Origin: Bradyrhizobium genosp. SA-3
GTDB lineage: Bacteria; Pseudomonadota; Alphaproteobacteria; Rhizobiales; Xanthobacteraceae
Direction of reading: 5' to 3'
NCBI RefSeq assembly: GCF_004212635.1
Contig: NZ_PSRT01000024.1
Coordinates: 1 to 64,000 of the forward strand
Length of the DNA stretch: 64,000 nt
Every line of letters begins with the position of its first letter. Positions within the stretch are counted from its first letter, which is position 1. The position numbers and the translations under genes were made by a program. Shown here in pieces: positions 54,246 to 63,600 of this stretch. The notes beneath the pieces are model-generated. The model was not told where the DNA came from and did not search any database. It saw only the letters and a list, made by a program, of their open reading frames with translations.

Positions 54246-55865
54246 ATGTACCCCGTGATTTCCAGGCATCTGATTTCGGCATCCGCCGTTCTTCTTTCGG
54301 TGACATTGATTGCGCCCGCGGCCCATGCGCAGAGCCGCGCTGAGACCTTGCGCTACGTGACGGCGGCAACGGTCAACACGCTCGATCCCAACATCCCCGG
54401 CACGACGCGCGAGGCCTTCGCGCTCAGCATGAGCAGCTATGACCGTCTGGTGTCGTTCGGCCGCAAGCAGCTCAACGGCAAATGGGTGTTTGATCTCGAT
54501 ACCATCAATGGCGAGCTCGCGGAGTCATTCAGCGTCAGCCCCGATGGCTTGAAGCTCACCTTCAAGCTCCGCCCCGACGCCAAGTTCCATGACGGCTCGC
54601 CGGTCACTGCAGACGACGTGAAATGGTCGCTCGACCGCTGCGTCACCGCGCCGGTGCTCGGCAAGGCGCAATTGCTGACGGGCTCGATGACCAGCGCCGA
54701 CCAGTTCAAGGTGATCGATCCCCTGACCTTCGAAGTGACGTTGCCGCGGCCCGACAAGCTGGCGCTGCCGAACCTTGCGACCGTCTACCCCATCATCATC
54801 AATTCCAAGCTCGCCAAGTCGCATGCGACGCCTGAGGATCCCTGGGCGCTGAGCTGGCTGAAGGAGAACGAGGCGGGCAGCGGCGCCTATATCGTCGAAA
54901 CCTTCAAGCCGGGCGAGCAGGCGATCGCAAAGCGCAACGAGGCCTGGAATCGAGGCTCGTCGGACAAGCCGGCGTCCTTCAAGCGGCTGATCATCCAGTC
55001 GGTACCGGAGCCGGCGACGCGCGCCAATCTGGTCGAGCGCGGCGACGCCGACCTCGTGATCGACCTGCAGGCCAGCGACGTGCAGGCGCTGGAAGCCAAA
55101 GGCAAGCTGAAGGTGATTTCGACGCCGCAATACAATGCGGTGACCTTCATCTCGATGAACAACAAGATCCCACCGTTCGACAACGTCAACGTCCGCCGGG
55201 CGGTCGCTGCGGCGCTACCCTATGATGACATGTTCAAGGCGGCGCTGTTCGGCCGTGGTGCGCCGCTGTTCGGTGCTAGCTGGGCCGACGGCAAGCCACC
55301 GAGCGGCGGCTATCCGATTCCGCAGCCGGTCAAGCTCGATCTGGAGAAGGCGCGGGCTTATCTGAAGGAGGCCGGCGTGCCCGAAGGTTTTGCCACAACC
55401 TTCAGCTTCAACGTCGGTCAGGCCGCGACCGCCGAGCCGATGGCTGCCCTGGTCAAGGAATCGCTGGAGAAGATCGGTATCAAGGTCGATATCCAGAAGC
55501 TGCCCGATGCGCAGATGTCGACCTCGATCAATGAGAAGAAGCTGCCGTTCTTCACCGAAGGCATCGTCGCCTGGCTGCCGTCGACCGATTATTTCTACCG
55601 CAACTTCTACACCGGCAATCAGCGCTGGAACTATTCCTCCACGGACAATGCCGAGTTGGAGAAGATTGCGCAGGCGGCGCGCTTCGAGCCGGACAAGGCG
55701 AAGTACGAGGCGGAAGGCAAGGAGCTCAACGCCATCCATTTCGAGCAAATGTTCCAGGTCCCGCTCTGGCAGCCGGCGCAGGACGCGGTGATGGCCGCCA
55801 ATCTCGACGGTTATGTCTACCAATTCACCCGCCAGGTGGATTATCGTAACCTGAGCCGCAAATAG
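54246..55865 (+). CDS. Dipeptide-type ABC transporter substrate-binding protein
   Basis: 539 aa SBP_bac_5 protein with a Sec signal (VLLSVTLIAPAAHAQ). Typical segments are LRYVTAATVNTLDPNIPGTT, ESFSVSPDGLKLTFKLRPDA, KFHDGSPVTADDVKWSLDRC, NNKIPPFDNVNVRRAVAAAL and the late YRNFYTGNQRWNYSSTDNAE. It is the first gene of a complete importer (54.2-59.4 kb). AAAGGACAGAGGCG precedes ATG. Ligands of this family include peptides, opines, glutathione and ureide-like compounds. Confidence 0.92.
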   Translation: MYPVISRHLISASAVLLSVTLIAPAAHAQSRAETLRYVTAATVNTLDPNIPGTTREAFALSMSSYDRLVSFGRKQLNGKWVFDLDTINGELAESFSVSPDGLKLTFKLRPDAKFHDGSPVTADDVKWSLDRCVTAPVLGKAQLLTGSMTSADQFKVIDPLTFEVTLPRPDKLALPNLATVYPIIINSKLAKSHATPEDPWALSWLKENEAGSGAYIVETFKPGEQAIAKRNEAWNRGSSDKPASFKRLIIQSVPEPATRANLVERGDADLVIDLQASDVQALEAKGKLKVISTPQYNAVTFISMNNKIPPFDNVNVRRAVAAALPYDDMFKAALFGRGAPLFGASWADGKPPSGGYPIPQPVKLDLEKARAYLKEAGVPEGFATTFSFNVGQAATAEPMAALVKESLEKIGIKVDIQKLPDAQMSTSINEKKLPFFTEGIVAWLPSTDYFYRNFYTGNQRWNYSSTDNAELEKIAQAARFEPDKAKYEAEGKELNAIHFEQMFQVPLWQPAQDAVMAANLDGYVYQFTRQVDYRNLSRK

Positions 55866-55893
55866 CAGCGGAGCTGAGAGCGCGGCGGAGACC

Positions 55894-56925
55894 ATGGGCA
55901 CGATCGTTGCAACTTTGATCCGGGCTGGGCGGCGGTTTCTGTCGTCGCTGCCGGCGCTGTTCGGCGTGCTGGTCTTCACCTTCCTCCTGATGCGGGTGTT
56001 GCCAGGCGATCCCGCCGTGTTCTTTGCCTCCGGTCCCAGTGCCGGCAAGGAGGAGATCGAGGTCATCCGCAAGCAGCTCGGGTTGGACCGGTCGTTGCCG
56101 GAGCAGCTCGGCATCTATCTCTACGATGTCGGCCGCGGCAATCTCGGTCGGTCCATGATGACGGGGCAGCCGGTCGCCAAGGACCTGCGGCAGCGGTTGC
56201 CGGCCTCGCTCGAGCTCACGCTGACAGCGCTCGTGATCGCGCTGATCGCGGCGGTGCCGCTCGGCGTGCTGGCCGCGCTGCGGCCGAACTCGCTGATCGA
56301 TCACGGCGTACGGCTGTTCTGCTCGCTCGGTGTCTGCGTGCCGACCTTCGTCTCCGGACTGCTGCTGATCTATGTGTTCTACTATCTGCTGGGCCTTGCC
56401 CCCGATCCGACGGGACGGATCGACGTCTTCGCCTCGGTGCCGCCGGCGCGCACCGGCTTCCTGATGGTGGATTTCCTGCTCGCGGGTGACTTCGAGGGCT
56501 GGTGGGCCGCGGCACGTCAGTTGATGCTGCCTGCCTTCACGATGGCGCTGTTCGTGATCGCGCCGCTCGCCCGCATCACCCGCGCCTCGATGCTGGTGTC
56601 GCTCGGCAGCGATTTCGTGCGTACCGCGCGCTCGATCGGCCTGTCGCGCTGGCAGATCGTGGTGACCTATGCGCTGCGGAATGCAATCCTGCCCGTGATC
56701 ACCATCGCCGGCATCGTATTCTCGACCATGCTCGGTGCCAATGTGCTGGTCGAGAAAGTGTTCTCCTGGCCGGGCGTTGCGTCCTACGCGCTCGATGCGC
56801 TTTTGGTCTCCGACTATGCGCCGGTGCAGGGCTTTGTGCTGCTGATGGCCAGCATCTTCGTCGTGGTCAATCTCCTGGTCGATGTGCTCTACGGCATCGC
56901 CGATCCCAGGGCGACGGTCGCATGA
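55894..56925 (+). CDS. Dipeptide-type ABC permease 1 (DppB-like)
   Basis: 343 aa with six membrane helices. The DppB start is LPALFGVLVFTFLLMRVLPG and DPAVFF, with RQRLPASLELTLTALVIALI, ARITRASMLVSLGSDFVRTA and GLSRWQIVVTYALRNAILPV as the EAA coupling loop region. It lies 28 bp after the binding-protein gene and overlaps the second permease by four bases. Confidence 0.93.
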   Translation: MGTIVATLIRAGRRFLSSLPALFGVLVFTFLLMRVLPGDPAVFFASGPSAGKEEIEVIRKQLGLDRSLPEQLGIYLYDVGRGNLGRSMMTGQPVAKDLRQRLPASLELTLTALVIALIAAVPLGVLAALRPNSLIDHGVRLFCSLGVCVPTFVSGLLLIYVFYYLLGLAPDPTGRIDVFASVPPARTGFLMVDFLLAGDFEGWWAAARQLMLPAFTMALFVIAPLARITRASMLVSLGSDFVRTARSIGLSRWQIVVTYALRNAILPVITIAGIVFSTMLGANVLVEKVFSWPGVASYALDALLVSDYAPVQGFVLLMASIFVVVNLLVDVLYGIADPRATVA

Positions 56926-57782
56926 GCCTGACAGAAACATCGTCGGGGCTGCGTCACGCCGTGTGGGTGCTGCGCGGCAATCTCGTCACCGCGACCGCCG
57001 CTGCGGGGGCGATATTGCTGGCGCTGATCGCGATCTTCGGCCCCATGCTGGTGCCCTATGATCCCGTCGCTTCGGACGTGCCGCGCGCACTCCAGCCGCC
57101 GAGCGCACTACACTGGGCCGGCACCGACCAGCTCGGCCGCGATGTCTTCAGCCGATTGATCGTCGCCACGCGGCTCGATCTCGCCATTGCCGTGACAGCC
57201 GTCAGTGTGTCCTTCGTGATCGGCGCGGTGATCGGCTCGCTCTGCGGCTATGTCGGCGGCAAGCTCGATCGTGCGATCGGCCGGTTCGTGGACGTGCTGA
57301 TGGCCTTTCCGCTGTTCGTGCTCGCCATGGCCATGGTCGCCGCGCTCGGCAACCGGGTCGAGAATATCGTCATCGCGACCGCGATCATCAATCTGCCGTT
57401 CTACATCCGCTTCGCTCGCGCGGAGGTAAACATCCGCCGCAATCTCGGTTGGGTCGAGGCGGCGCGTTCCTGCGGCGACGGGCATGTCTCCGTCGTGCTG
57501 CGCTTCTTGCTACCCAACGTGCTGCCGGCGATGGCAGTGCAGATGTCGCTCAATCTCGGCTGGGCGATCCTCAATGCCGCGGGCCTCTCCTTCATCGGCC
57601 TGGGCGTCAAGCCGCCGACGCCGGAGTGGGGCATCATGGTCGCCGAGGGCGCGCGCTTCATTTCGACGGGCCGCTGGTGGCTGGTGTCGTTTCCGGGTCT
57701 GGCCCTGATGCTGGCCGTGCTCTGCTTCAACCTTCTCGGCGATGGGTTGCGCGATATCCTCGATCCGCGCATGCGCACATGA
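56922..57782 (+). CDS. Dipeptide-type ABC permease 2 (DppC-like)
   Basis: 286 aa. DppC hallmarks are MLVPYDPVASDVPRALQPPS, HWAGTDQLGRDVFSRLIVAT and GLSFIGLGVKPPTPEWGIMV, with the EAA-like loop VEAARSCGDGHVSVVLRFLL. It pairs with the 55894 permease in the membrane. Both ends overlap neighbouring genes by four bases, so the order B-C-DF is translationally coupled. Confidence 0.93.
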   Translation: MSLTETSSGLRHAVWVLRGNLVTATAAAGAILLALIAIFGPMLVPYDPVASDVPRALQPPSALHWAGTDQLGRDVFSRLIVATRLDLAIAVTAVSVSFVIGAVIGSLCGYVGGKLDRAIGRFVDVLMAFPLFVLAMAMVAALGNRVENIVIATAIINLPFYIRFARAEVNIRRNLGWVEAARSCGDGHVSVVLRFLLPNVLPAMAVQMSLNLGWAILNAAGLSFIGLGVKPPTPEWGIMVAEGARFISTGRWWLVSFPGLALMLAVLCFNLLGDGLRDILDPRMRT

Positions 57783-59440
57783 TGTCGCCACTGCTCGAAA
57801 TCGATAATCTCGGCGTGACGTTCTCGACCCGACGCGGGCTCGTCGAGGCGCTGCGGGGCGTCTCGCTGTCGCTGCAGCCGGGTGAAATGCTCGGCCTTGT
57901 CGGCGAGAGCGGGTCCGGCAAATCCGTGACCGGATTCGCGGTCACGGGCCTGCTCGACAAAGCGGGCCGCATCACGGCCGGTCGTGTCAAGTTCAAGGGC
58001 CAGGACATCACGCGCGCGTCGGGGGCGGAGCTCCCCAACTTGCACGGCGCCAACATGGCGATGATTTTCCAGAATCCGCGCGCCGCGCTCAATCCGATCC
58101 GCGCCGTCGGTGCCCAGATCGCCGATGCCATCCTTTCGCATAGGCGGCTTTCGAGACAGGAGGCGCGGGCCGAGGCGCTGAAGCTGTTGCACGCGGTGCA
58201 GATCCGCGATCCGGAGCGACGGCTGGACGCCTATCCGCACGAGCTCTCCGGCGGCATGTGCCAGCGCGTGATGATCGCGATCGCGATCTCCTGCAATCCA
58301 TCGCTTCTGATTGCCGACGAGCCGACCACCGGCCTCGATGTTACGACACAGAAGGTGGTAATGGACCTTTTGGCGCGCGTCGTCGCCGAGCGCGACATGA
58401 CGACAATCCTCATTACCCACGACCTTGGTCTCGCGGCACACTATTGCCGACGCGTGGTGGTGATGGAGCAGGGGCGGCTCGTGGAAGAGGGCGCGCCACA
58501 GACATTGTTTCGGGCGCCGCAGCACGCCTATACCAAGCGACTGGTGGCGTCATCGCCGACCGCGACATCGCGTGTCGGCGACCTCGTGCCGGCTGACGGA
58601 GCTCTGTCGGTTGTCGAGGTGAAGGAGCGGCCGACGCCCGCGCCGGGCACACCGCCGCTGCTCGACGTGCAGCACATCGTCAAACGTTTCGACGATGGCG
58701 CTGCCGCAGTGGCTGATTTCTCGATGACCATGGCGGCGGGCGAGAGCGTCGGCCTGGTCGGTGAGTCCGGCTCGGGCAAGAGCACCACCGCGCGCATGAT
58801 CTGCCGGCTGATCGATCCGAGCGAGGGCGATATCCTGTTTGACGGCTATTCGATCGCAACGCTGCCGGCGCGCGATTTTCATCGCTCGCCGCTACGCAAG
58901 GAAATCCAGATCGTCTTTCAGGATCCGCATGAGAGCCTCAATCCGCGCTTTACCGCGTTCGACTGCATTGCCCATCCGCTGCTGCGGCTCACCGGCCTGC
59001 GCCCCGGCGACGCGCTGCGTTCCCGGGTCGAGGAGTGCGCCGACCGCGTCGGCCTGCCGCGAGAGTTGTTGTCACGCTTCCCGCATCAATTGTCGGGTGG
59101 CCAGAAGGCACGTATCGGCATTGCCCGCGCCATTGCGTGCCGGCCGCGTTTGTTGGTGCTCGACGAGCCCACCGCGGCGCTCGATGTCTCGGTGCAGGCC
59201 GTGGTGCTGCAGCTGCTCGACCGGCTTCGGCGCGAGGACAATCTCGCCTTTTTGTTCGTTAGTCACGACCTCAACGTGGTGCGCATGATGTGCAGCCGTA
59301 CCATCGTGCTGCGCGCCGGCGGCATCGTCGAGCAGGGCGAGAGCCTCGCTCTGTTTACCAATCCGCAGACTGATTACACGCGCGAGCTGGTCGAAGCTAT
59401 TCCACACATTGGTTCGCCTGCTTCGCTTCTGCCCGCCTGA
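57779..59440 (+). CDS. Fused dipeptide ABC ATPase (DppD-DppF in one chain)
   Basis: 553 aa with two complete ABC ATPase halves. Half 1 has Walker A VGESGSGKSV (41-50) and the signature LSGGMCQR near 156, with Cys where Arg is usual. Half 2 has Walker A VGESGSGKSTTARMI near 328 and the signature LSGGQKARIG, then Walker B LLVLDEPTAALD. Separate DppD and DppF genes are the common layout, but fused forms are well known. It starts ATGATG within the stop of the second permease. It energises the importer encoded just upstream. Confidence 0.93.
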   Translation: MMSPLLEIDNLGVTFSTRRGLVEALRGVSLSLQPGEMLGLVGESGSGKSVTGFAVTGLLDKAGRITAGRVKFKGQDITRASGAELPNLHGANMAMIFQNPRAALNPIRAVGAQIADAILSHRRLSRQEARAEALKLLHAVQIRDPERRLDAYPHELSGGMCQRVMIAIAISCNPSLLIADEPTTGLDVTTQKVVMDLLARVVAERDMTTILITHDLGLAAHYCRRVVVMEQGRLVEEGAPQTLFRAPQHAYTKRLVASSPTATSRVGDLVPADGALSVVEVKERPTPAPGTPPLLDVQHIVKRFDDGAAAVADFSMTMAAGESVGLVGESGSGKSTTARMICRLIDPSEGDILFDGYSIATLPARDFHRSPLRKEIQIVFQDPHESLNPRFTAFDCIAHPLLRLTGLRPGDALRSRVEECADRVGLPRELLSRFPHQLSGGQKARIGIARAIACRPRLLVLDEPTAALDVSVQAVVLQLLDRLRREDNLAFLFVSHDLNVVRMMCSRTIVLRAGGIVEQGESLALFTNPQTDYTRELVEAIPHIGSPASLLPA

Positions 59441-59547
59441 TTTTGCGATCTCGGTGTTTAGTTGATAGGGCTGGCGCTCACCCGACCGGGACACGCATCA
59501 ACGGTAGGCGGTACCTCGAGGTCGCCGCTTCGATCAGCCTCTCAACA

Positions 59548-59890
59548 AAATGCAGGAGACGCGGCCCTGCGCAGCCGGTCCCTACGGCACCTTCAAGGCG
59601 GCGATCATCCACTATACCCAGGGCCTTGCCCACCAGCTTGCCGGAAAAATATCCGCGCCAACTCGGTCTCGCCGGGCAATACCTATTTCGAGGGCGGGGT
59701 CTGGAACATGATCAAGGACAACAATCCCGAGCTCTACAAGACCGCGCTGGCGCTCAATCCAACGGGACGGATGGGCACGCCGCAGGAGATGGCCAACGCA
59801 GTGGTGTTTCTCGCCAGCCGCGCGGCGAGCTTCATCACCGGGACGAACCTCGTTGTCGATGGCGCATTGACGCGCGGCGTGCAGTTCTAG
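59548..59890 (+). pseudogene. SDR-family remnant (C-terminal part, frameshifted)
   Basis: Near 59575 a frame reads GPYGTFKAAIIHYTQGLAHQ and LAGK, the YxxxK region of a classical SDR. At a run of five A's (about 59645) one base seems missing. The continuation NIRANSVSPGNTYFEGGVWN, then MGTPQEMANAVVFLASRAAS and TGTNLVVDGALTRGVQF lies in another frame, ending at 59890. About 150 N-terminal residues, including the cofactor motif, are absent. It is a decayed gene at the right edge of the Dpp cluster. Confidence 0.75.
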
Positions 59891-60384
59891 CCGTCGTCCA
59901 AGCGAACGATCAGGGCATGCGGGTTTTCGCCAGGACGCAGTGGACCCCTTGTCTAGCTGTAAGGGCAAACCTTGTGTGTCATTCGCGGGACTTGCTGACC
60001 ATGATTGCTTGGCTGCCAGTCGATGGGACGTTGTTGACTCCTAAGGTCCTCGCGCCGATAGGCATCGGCGCTGCGATGGGAGCCACGGAGCCGTCAGCTC
60101 GTGGCGTAATGCGGACCCAGGTCTGACGTTTCAAGCTTTCGCCGAAGCCCAAGAGGTGCCGAACTTGCGTGCCTAGCGGCCGTATGCATGCCCTGCTGCG
60201 TTCCTAACCCGGGTGCTGAAAGGAAATGCAGAAAACGGAGTCATTAGTCGCGCTTATGTCGCAAATTTTTACTTCCAATTTTACTTCGCGAGATCCCGCC
60301 CATAGCCTCACGCGCAACTGATCACATAAGCAGCCGATCAATGGCGATCGGTGCGAGCGTTCATAGTAACCAACGAGGGTTGCC
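59891..60384. other. Gene-free upstream region of the 60.4-kb transporter
   Basis: No supportable gene. The part 60230-60300 is AT-rich and contains two direct repeats TTTTACTTC at 60267-60275 and 60279-60287 (12-bp period), possibly regulator sites. A GATCAATGGCGATC inverted arrangement lies nearby (about 60335-60350). The transporter promoter probably sits here. Confidence 0.5.
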
Positions 60385-61746
60385 ATGTCTGATGGGACTA
60401 AGGGGACGTTCACTTCCGATCCGGCGGGAATGGAGGCCAAAACGAACGTCAAGTCGACGAAAAAGCTGAGCCGGCGCACGCTGTTGAAGGGAGCGGCCGC
60501 AATTGCGGGCGCAGCCGCAGGATCGGACGCGATCCGCGGATTCCCGACCATCTGGGCGCAGGAGATTAAGGACATCGAGCTGCGCCATGTCGGCGTTTCC
60601 TATTCCGTGGTGAAGGCGATCGGCGACCAGGCTGCCAAGGATCTCGGCTTCAAGGTGACGATGCAGAACCTCGACACCTCCGCCGCGATCAACCGCTTCA
60701 TAAGCCAGCCTAATACGGTCGACATCGCCGATCTCGAGGGCTGGCAGGCCAAGCTCGCCGCCAAGCGCAGCGTGATCCAAGGCATCGAGGTCAAGAAGAT
60801 CAAGGAGTTCGATAACATCCTGCCGATCTTCACCAAGGGCGAGATCGACGGCCACAAGATCCCGCGCCAGGGCATCTCGCCTTACGAGGCGATGTACATC
60901 TCGAAGCCCGACGCGACCGATCTGCACGACGGCGTCACCGAATGGGCGACCTTCCTGCCGCAGGTCTACAACGCCGACTCCATCGGTTATCGCCCCGATC
61001 TCGTCGGCCACGAAGTGACCGAGTGGAAGGACCTGATCGATCCGAAATTCAAGGGCAAGGCCGCGATCCTCGACGTGCCCGCGATCGGCATCATGGATGC
61101 CGCGCTCTGCTTCGAAAGTGCCGGGCTGATCAAGTACGGCAACAAGGGCAACATGACCAAGGAGGAGATCGACTTCACCTGCAACAAGCTGATCGAGCTG
61201 AAGAAGCAGGGCCAGTTCCGCGCGACCTGGACCACCTTCGACCAGTCGGTGCAGCTGATGGCTGCGGGCGAAGTGGTGATCCAGTCGATGTGGTCGCCGG
61301 CAGTCGCCGCGGTGCGCGTCAAGGAGATCCCCTGCGTTTACGCGCCTGTGAACGTCAAGAACGGCAAGGAAGGCTATCGCGGCTGGTGCAACGGCATGGG
61401 CCTGATGAAGCATCTCTCCGGCAAGAAGCTCGATGCCGCCTACGAATACCTCAACTGGTATCTCTCGGGTTGGCAGGGCGGTTTCGTCGCACGCTACGGC
61501 TATTACAGCCCGGTGCCGTCGACCGCGAAGAAGTTCCTGACGCCGGCCGAATGGGCGTTCTGGTACGAGGGCCAGCCCGCGCCTGAGGTGGTCAACGATC
61601 CCTATGGCGTGGCGATGGAGAAGGCCGGCACCAAGCGTGACGGCGGCTCGTTCATCGACCGCGTCAAGAACATCTCGTGCTGGAACACGCTGATGGACGA
61701 GGCAGCCTACATGAACAAGCGCTGGAATGACTTCAAGGTGGCCTGA
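60385..61746 (+). CDS. PotD-like ABC substrate-binding protein, Tat-exported
   Basis: 453 aa. A long N-terminus leads to a twin-arginine signal, LSRRTLLKGAAAIAGAAAG, with cleavage near TIWAQ. The body fits SBP_bac_8/spermidine-putrescine-type proteins: FISQPNTVDIADLEGWQAKL, VYNADSIGYRPDLVGHEVTE, WKDLIDPKFKGKAAILDVPA and EYLNWYLSGWQGGFVARYGY. It feeds the permease pair and ATPase that follow. The ligand could be a polyamine, a putrescine-like amine or an opine. A hairpin lies between it and the first permease gene. Confidence 0.88.
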   Translation: MSDGTKGTFTSDPAGMEAKTNVKSTKKLSRRTLLKGAAAIAGAAAGSDAIRGFPTIWAQEIKDIELRHVGVSYSVVKAIGDQAAKDLGFKVTMQNLDTSAAINRFISQPNTVDIADLEGWQAKLAAKRSVIQGIEVKKIKEFDNILPIFTKGEIDGHKIPRQGISPYEAMYISKPDATDLHDGVTEWATFLPQVYNADSIGYRPDLVGHEVTEWKDLIDPKFKGKAAILDVPAIGIMDAALCFESAGLIKYGNKGNMTKEEIDFTCNKLIELKKQGQFRATWTTFDQSVQLMAAGEVVIQSMWSPAVAAVRVKEIPCVYAPVNVKNGKEGYRGWCNGMGLMKHLSGKKLDAAYEYLNWYLSGWQGGFVARYGYYSPVPSTAKKFLTPAEWAFWYEGQPAPEVVNDPYGVAMEKAGTKRDGGSFIDRVKNISCWNTLMDEAAYMNKRWNDFKVA

Positions 61747-61771
61747 AACCTGCTTTCCCTGATGTCACGAA

Positions 61772-61797
61772 GCACCGGCGCCGTCACGCGCCGGTGC
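61772..61797 (+). terminator. Intergenic hairpin between binding protein and permease
   Basis: A 9-bp perfect stem (GCACCGGCG at 61772-61780 with CGCCGGTGC at 61789-61797) with an 8-nt loop and no T-tract. It may stabilise the upstream mRNA or partly stop transcription, giving more binding protein than permease. Confidence 0.55.
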
Positions 61798-61827
61798 GAG
61801 AAGACCGACTTCGAGGCAATTGCTGAT

Positions 61828-62706
61828 ATGCAGCCAAGTTCGAGTCCATCACGCGCCAATCTCGCCGGCTGGCTCTACGTGTCGCCGCTGGTCCTGGTGC
61901 TCGTGCCGTTCTTTGTGGCGCCGATCCTGGTCGTGCTGGCTGCGAGCTTTTTTGCCACGGATGGCTTTGGCGGGCTGACACCGGGCTTCACGCTCGCAAG
62001 CTATGTCGAAGTGCTGCACTCGGCGTTGACGCTGAAGCTCTATCTGGCGACCATCAAGTTCACCGTGCTGACCTGGGTCTTCACGCTGATCATTGGTTTC
62101 TTCGTCGCCTATTTCCTCGTCTTCCACGTCCGCAACCAGTTGTTCGCGATCGGTCTGTTCCTGCTGTGCACGGTGCCATTCTGGACCTCGAACATCATCC
62201 GGATGATTTCCTGGATCCCGCTGCTCGGCAAGGAAGGCCTGATCAACCAGGCGCTGCTGGCGATGGGTGTGATCCATCAGCCGCTTGAGGTGTTGCTGTT
62301 CTCGGATCTCGCGGTCGTCATCGCCTATGTCCATCAGCTCACGATCTTCATGATCGTGCCGATCTTCAATTCCATGGCGCGCATCGACAAGAAGCTGATC
62401 GAAGCCGCGATCGACGCCGGCGCCAGCCGCTTCGACATCATGCGCCTGATCGTGGTGCCGATGTCCAAGAGCGGCATTGCGCTCGGGACCATCTTCGTGG
62501 TTTCGATCGTGATGGGCGATTTCTTCGTGGTGAAGGTGATGTCCGGCGGCGGCTCGGCCTCCGTTGTCAGTGCCTTCTACGAGGACGTCGGCGTGCTGCA
62601 ATATCCGACTGCGGCCGCAAGCGCCGTGCTGCTGACGCTGGTGCTGGTCGCGATCGTCTCGCTGATCCTGCGCACCGTCGATATCCGGCAGGAGATCACG
62701 CGATGA
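61828..62706 (+). CDS. ABC transporter permease 1 (PotB-like)
   Basis: 292 aa, six membrane helices: WLYVSPLVLVLVPFFVAPIL, VLTWVFTLIIGFFVAYFLVF, FWTSNIIRMISWIPLLGKEG, and the EAA loop EAAIDAGASRFDIMRLIVVP. ATG 61828 is chosen because the frame upstream of it crosses the hairpin and has no ribosome site; an ATG at 61762 would add 22 hydrophilic residues. It overlaps the second permease by four bases. Confidence 0.88.
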   Translation: MQPSSSPSRANLAGWLYVSPLVLVLVPFFVAPILVVLAASFFATDGFGGLTPGFTLASYVEVLHSALTLKLYLATIKFTVLTWVFTLIIGFFVAYFLVFHVRNQLFAIGLFLLCTVPFWTSNIIRMISWIPLLGKEGLINQALLAMGVIHQPLEVLLFSDLAVVIAYVHQLTIFMIVPIFNSMARIDKKLIEAAIDAGASRFDIMRLIVVPMSKSGIALGTIFVVSIVMGDFFVVKVMSGGGSASVVSAFYEDVGVLQYPTAAASAVLLTLVLVAIVSLILRTVDIRQEITR

Positions 62707-63593
62707 GCGCGGTTCTCGCCGACATGCCCGAGACGGTGGCGCCCGCGACGACCAAGGCAATTGCGCCGAGCAAGGGCGGTCGGCCCTGGACCTTCTACGT
62801 GCTGGCAACGCTGTTCTCGCTTTATGTGGTTGCGCTCTACGGCCCGATGTTCTGCATCTACATCCTGTCGTTCCAGGACATCCGCGGCGGCCTCGTGTTC
62901 CCGATGAAGGGGCACTCGCTGCACTGGTTCGTCGATCTCTTCACGCAGGTGCGGACCGGCGACGTCAAGGGCTCGTTCGATCGCTCGATCAAGCTCGCGG
63001 TCATCGTCACGATCATCACGGTTGTGGTGTCGTTCCTTGCCGGGCTTGGCTTCCGCAAGCGCTTTCGCGGCGACACCTTTGTCTTCTACATGATGATCGG
63101 CAGCCTGGTTGCTCCCGGCCTCGTGCTTGGTCTCGGCACGGGTCTGCTGTTCCAGGCGCTCGGACTGAATGCGAGCTGGTACACTTCCGCGCTCGGCGCG
63201 CAGCTCTCCTGGACCCTGCCGTTCGGCGTGCTCGTGATGTTTGCGGTGATGTCGCGCTTCAACCGTGTCTGGGAGGAAGCGGCCTACGATCTCGGCGCCA
63301 GCCGATGGCAGTCGATCTGGCTGGTGATGATCCCGGTGCTGGCGCCCGGCCTCGTTGCGGTCGCGCTGTTCGGCTTCACGCTGTCCTATGACGAGTTTGC
63401 GCGCAGCCTCCAGGCCGCGGGTTCGCTGAATACGCTGCCGCTGGAAATCTGGAGCATGACGCTGAATGTCACTTCGCCCTCGCTTTATGCGCTCGGCACG
63501 GTCACCACCATCGTGTCCTTCATCGTCATCGGCGCAAGCCTCGGCACCATCGTGCAGATCCAGAAGAAGCGCGGCAGTCAGGCCAAGGGTTGA
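62703..63593 (+). CDS. ABC transporter permease 2 (PotC-like)
   Basis: 296 aa. After a 30-residue cytosolic N-terminus the helices FYVLATLFSLYVVALYGPMF, IVTIITVVVSFLAGLGF and SLVAPGLVLGLGTGLLFQAL follow. The EAA loop is EEAAYDLGASRWQSIWLVMI. FGFTLSYDEFARSLQAAG matches PotC-type permeases. It overlaps the PotB-like gene by four bases; the ATPase gene starts 7 bp after it. Confidence 0.9.
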   Translation: MSAVLADMPETVAPATTKAIAPSKGGRPWTFYVLATLFSLYVVALYGPMFCIYILSFQDIRGGLVFPMKGHSLHWFVDLFTQVRTGDVKGSFDRSIKLAVIVTIITVVVSFLAGLGFRKRFRGDTFVFYMMIGSLVAPGLVLGLGTGLLFQALGLNASWYTSALGAQLSWTLPFGVLVMFAVMSRFNRVWEEAAYDLGASRWQSIWLVMIPVLAPGLVAVALFGFTLSYDEFARSLQAAGSLNTLPLEIWSMTLNVTSPSLYALGTVTTIVSFIVIGASLGTIVQIQKKRGSQAKG

Positions 63594-63600
63594 GCTAAGA

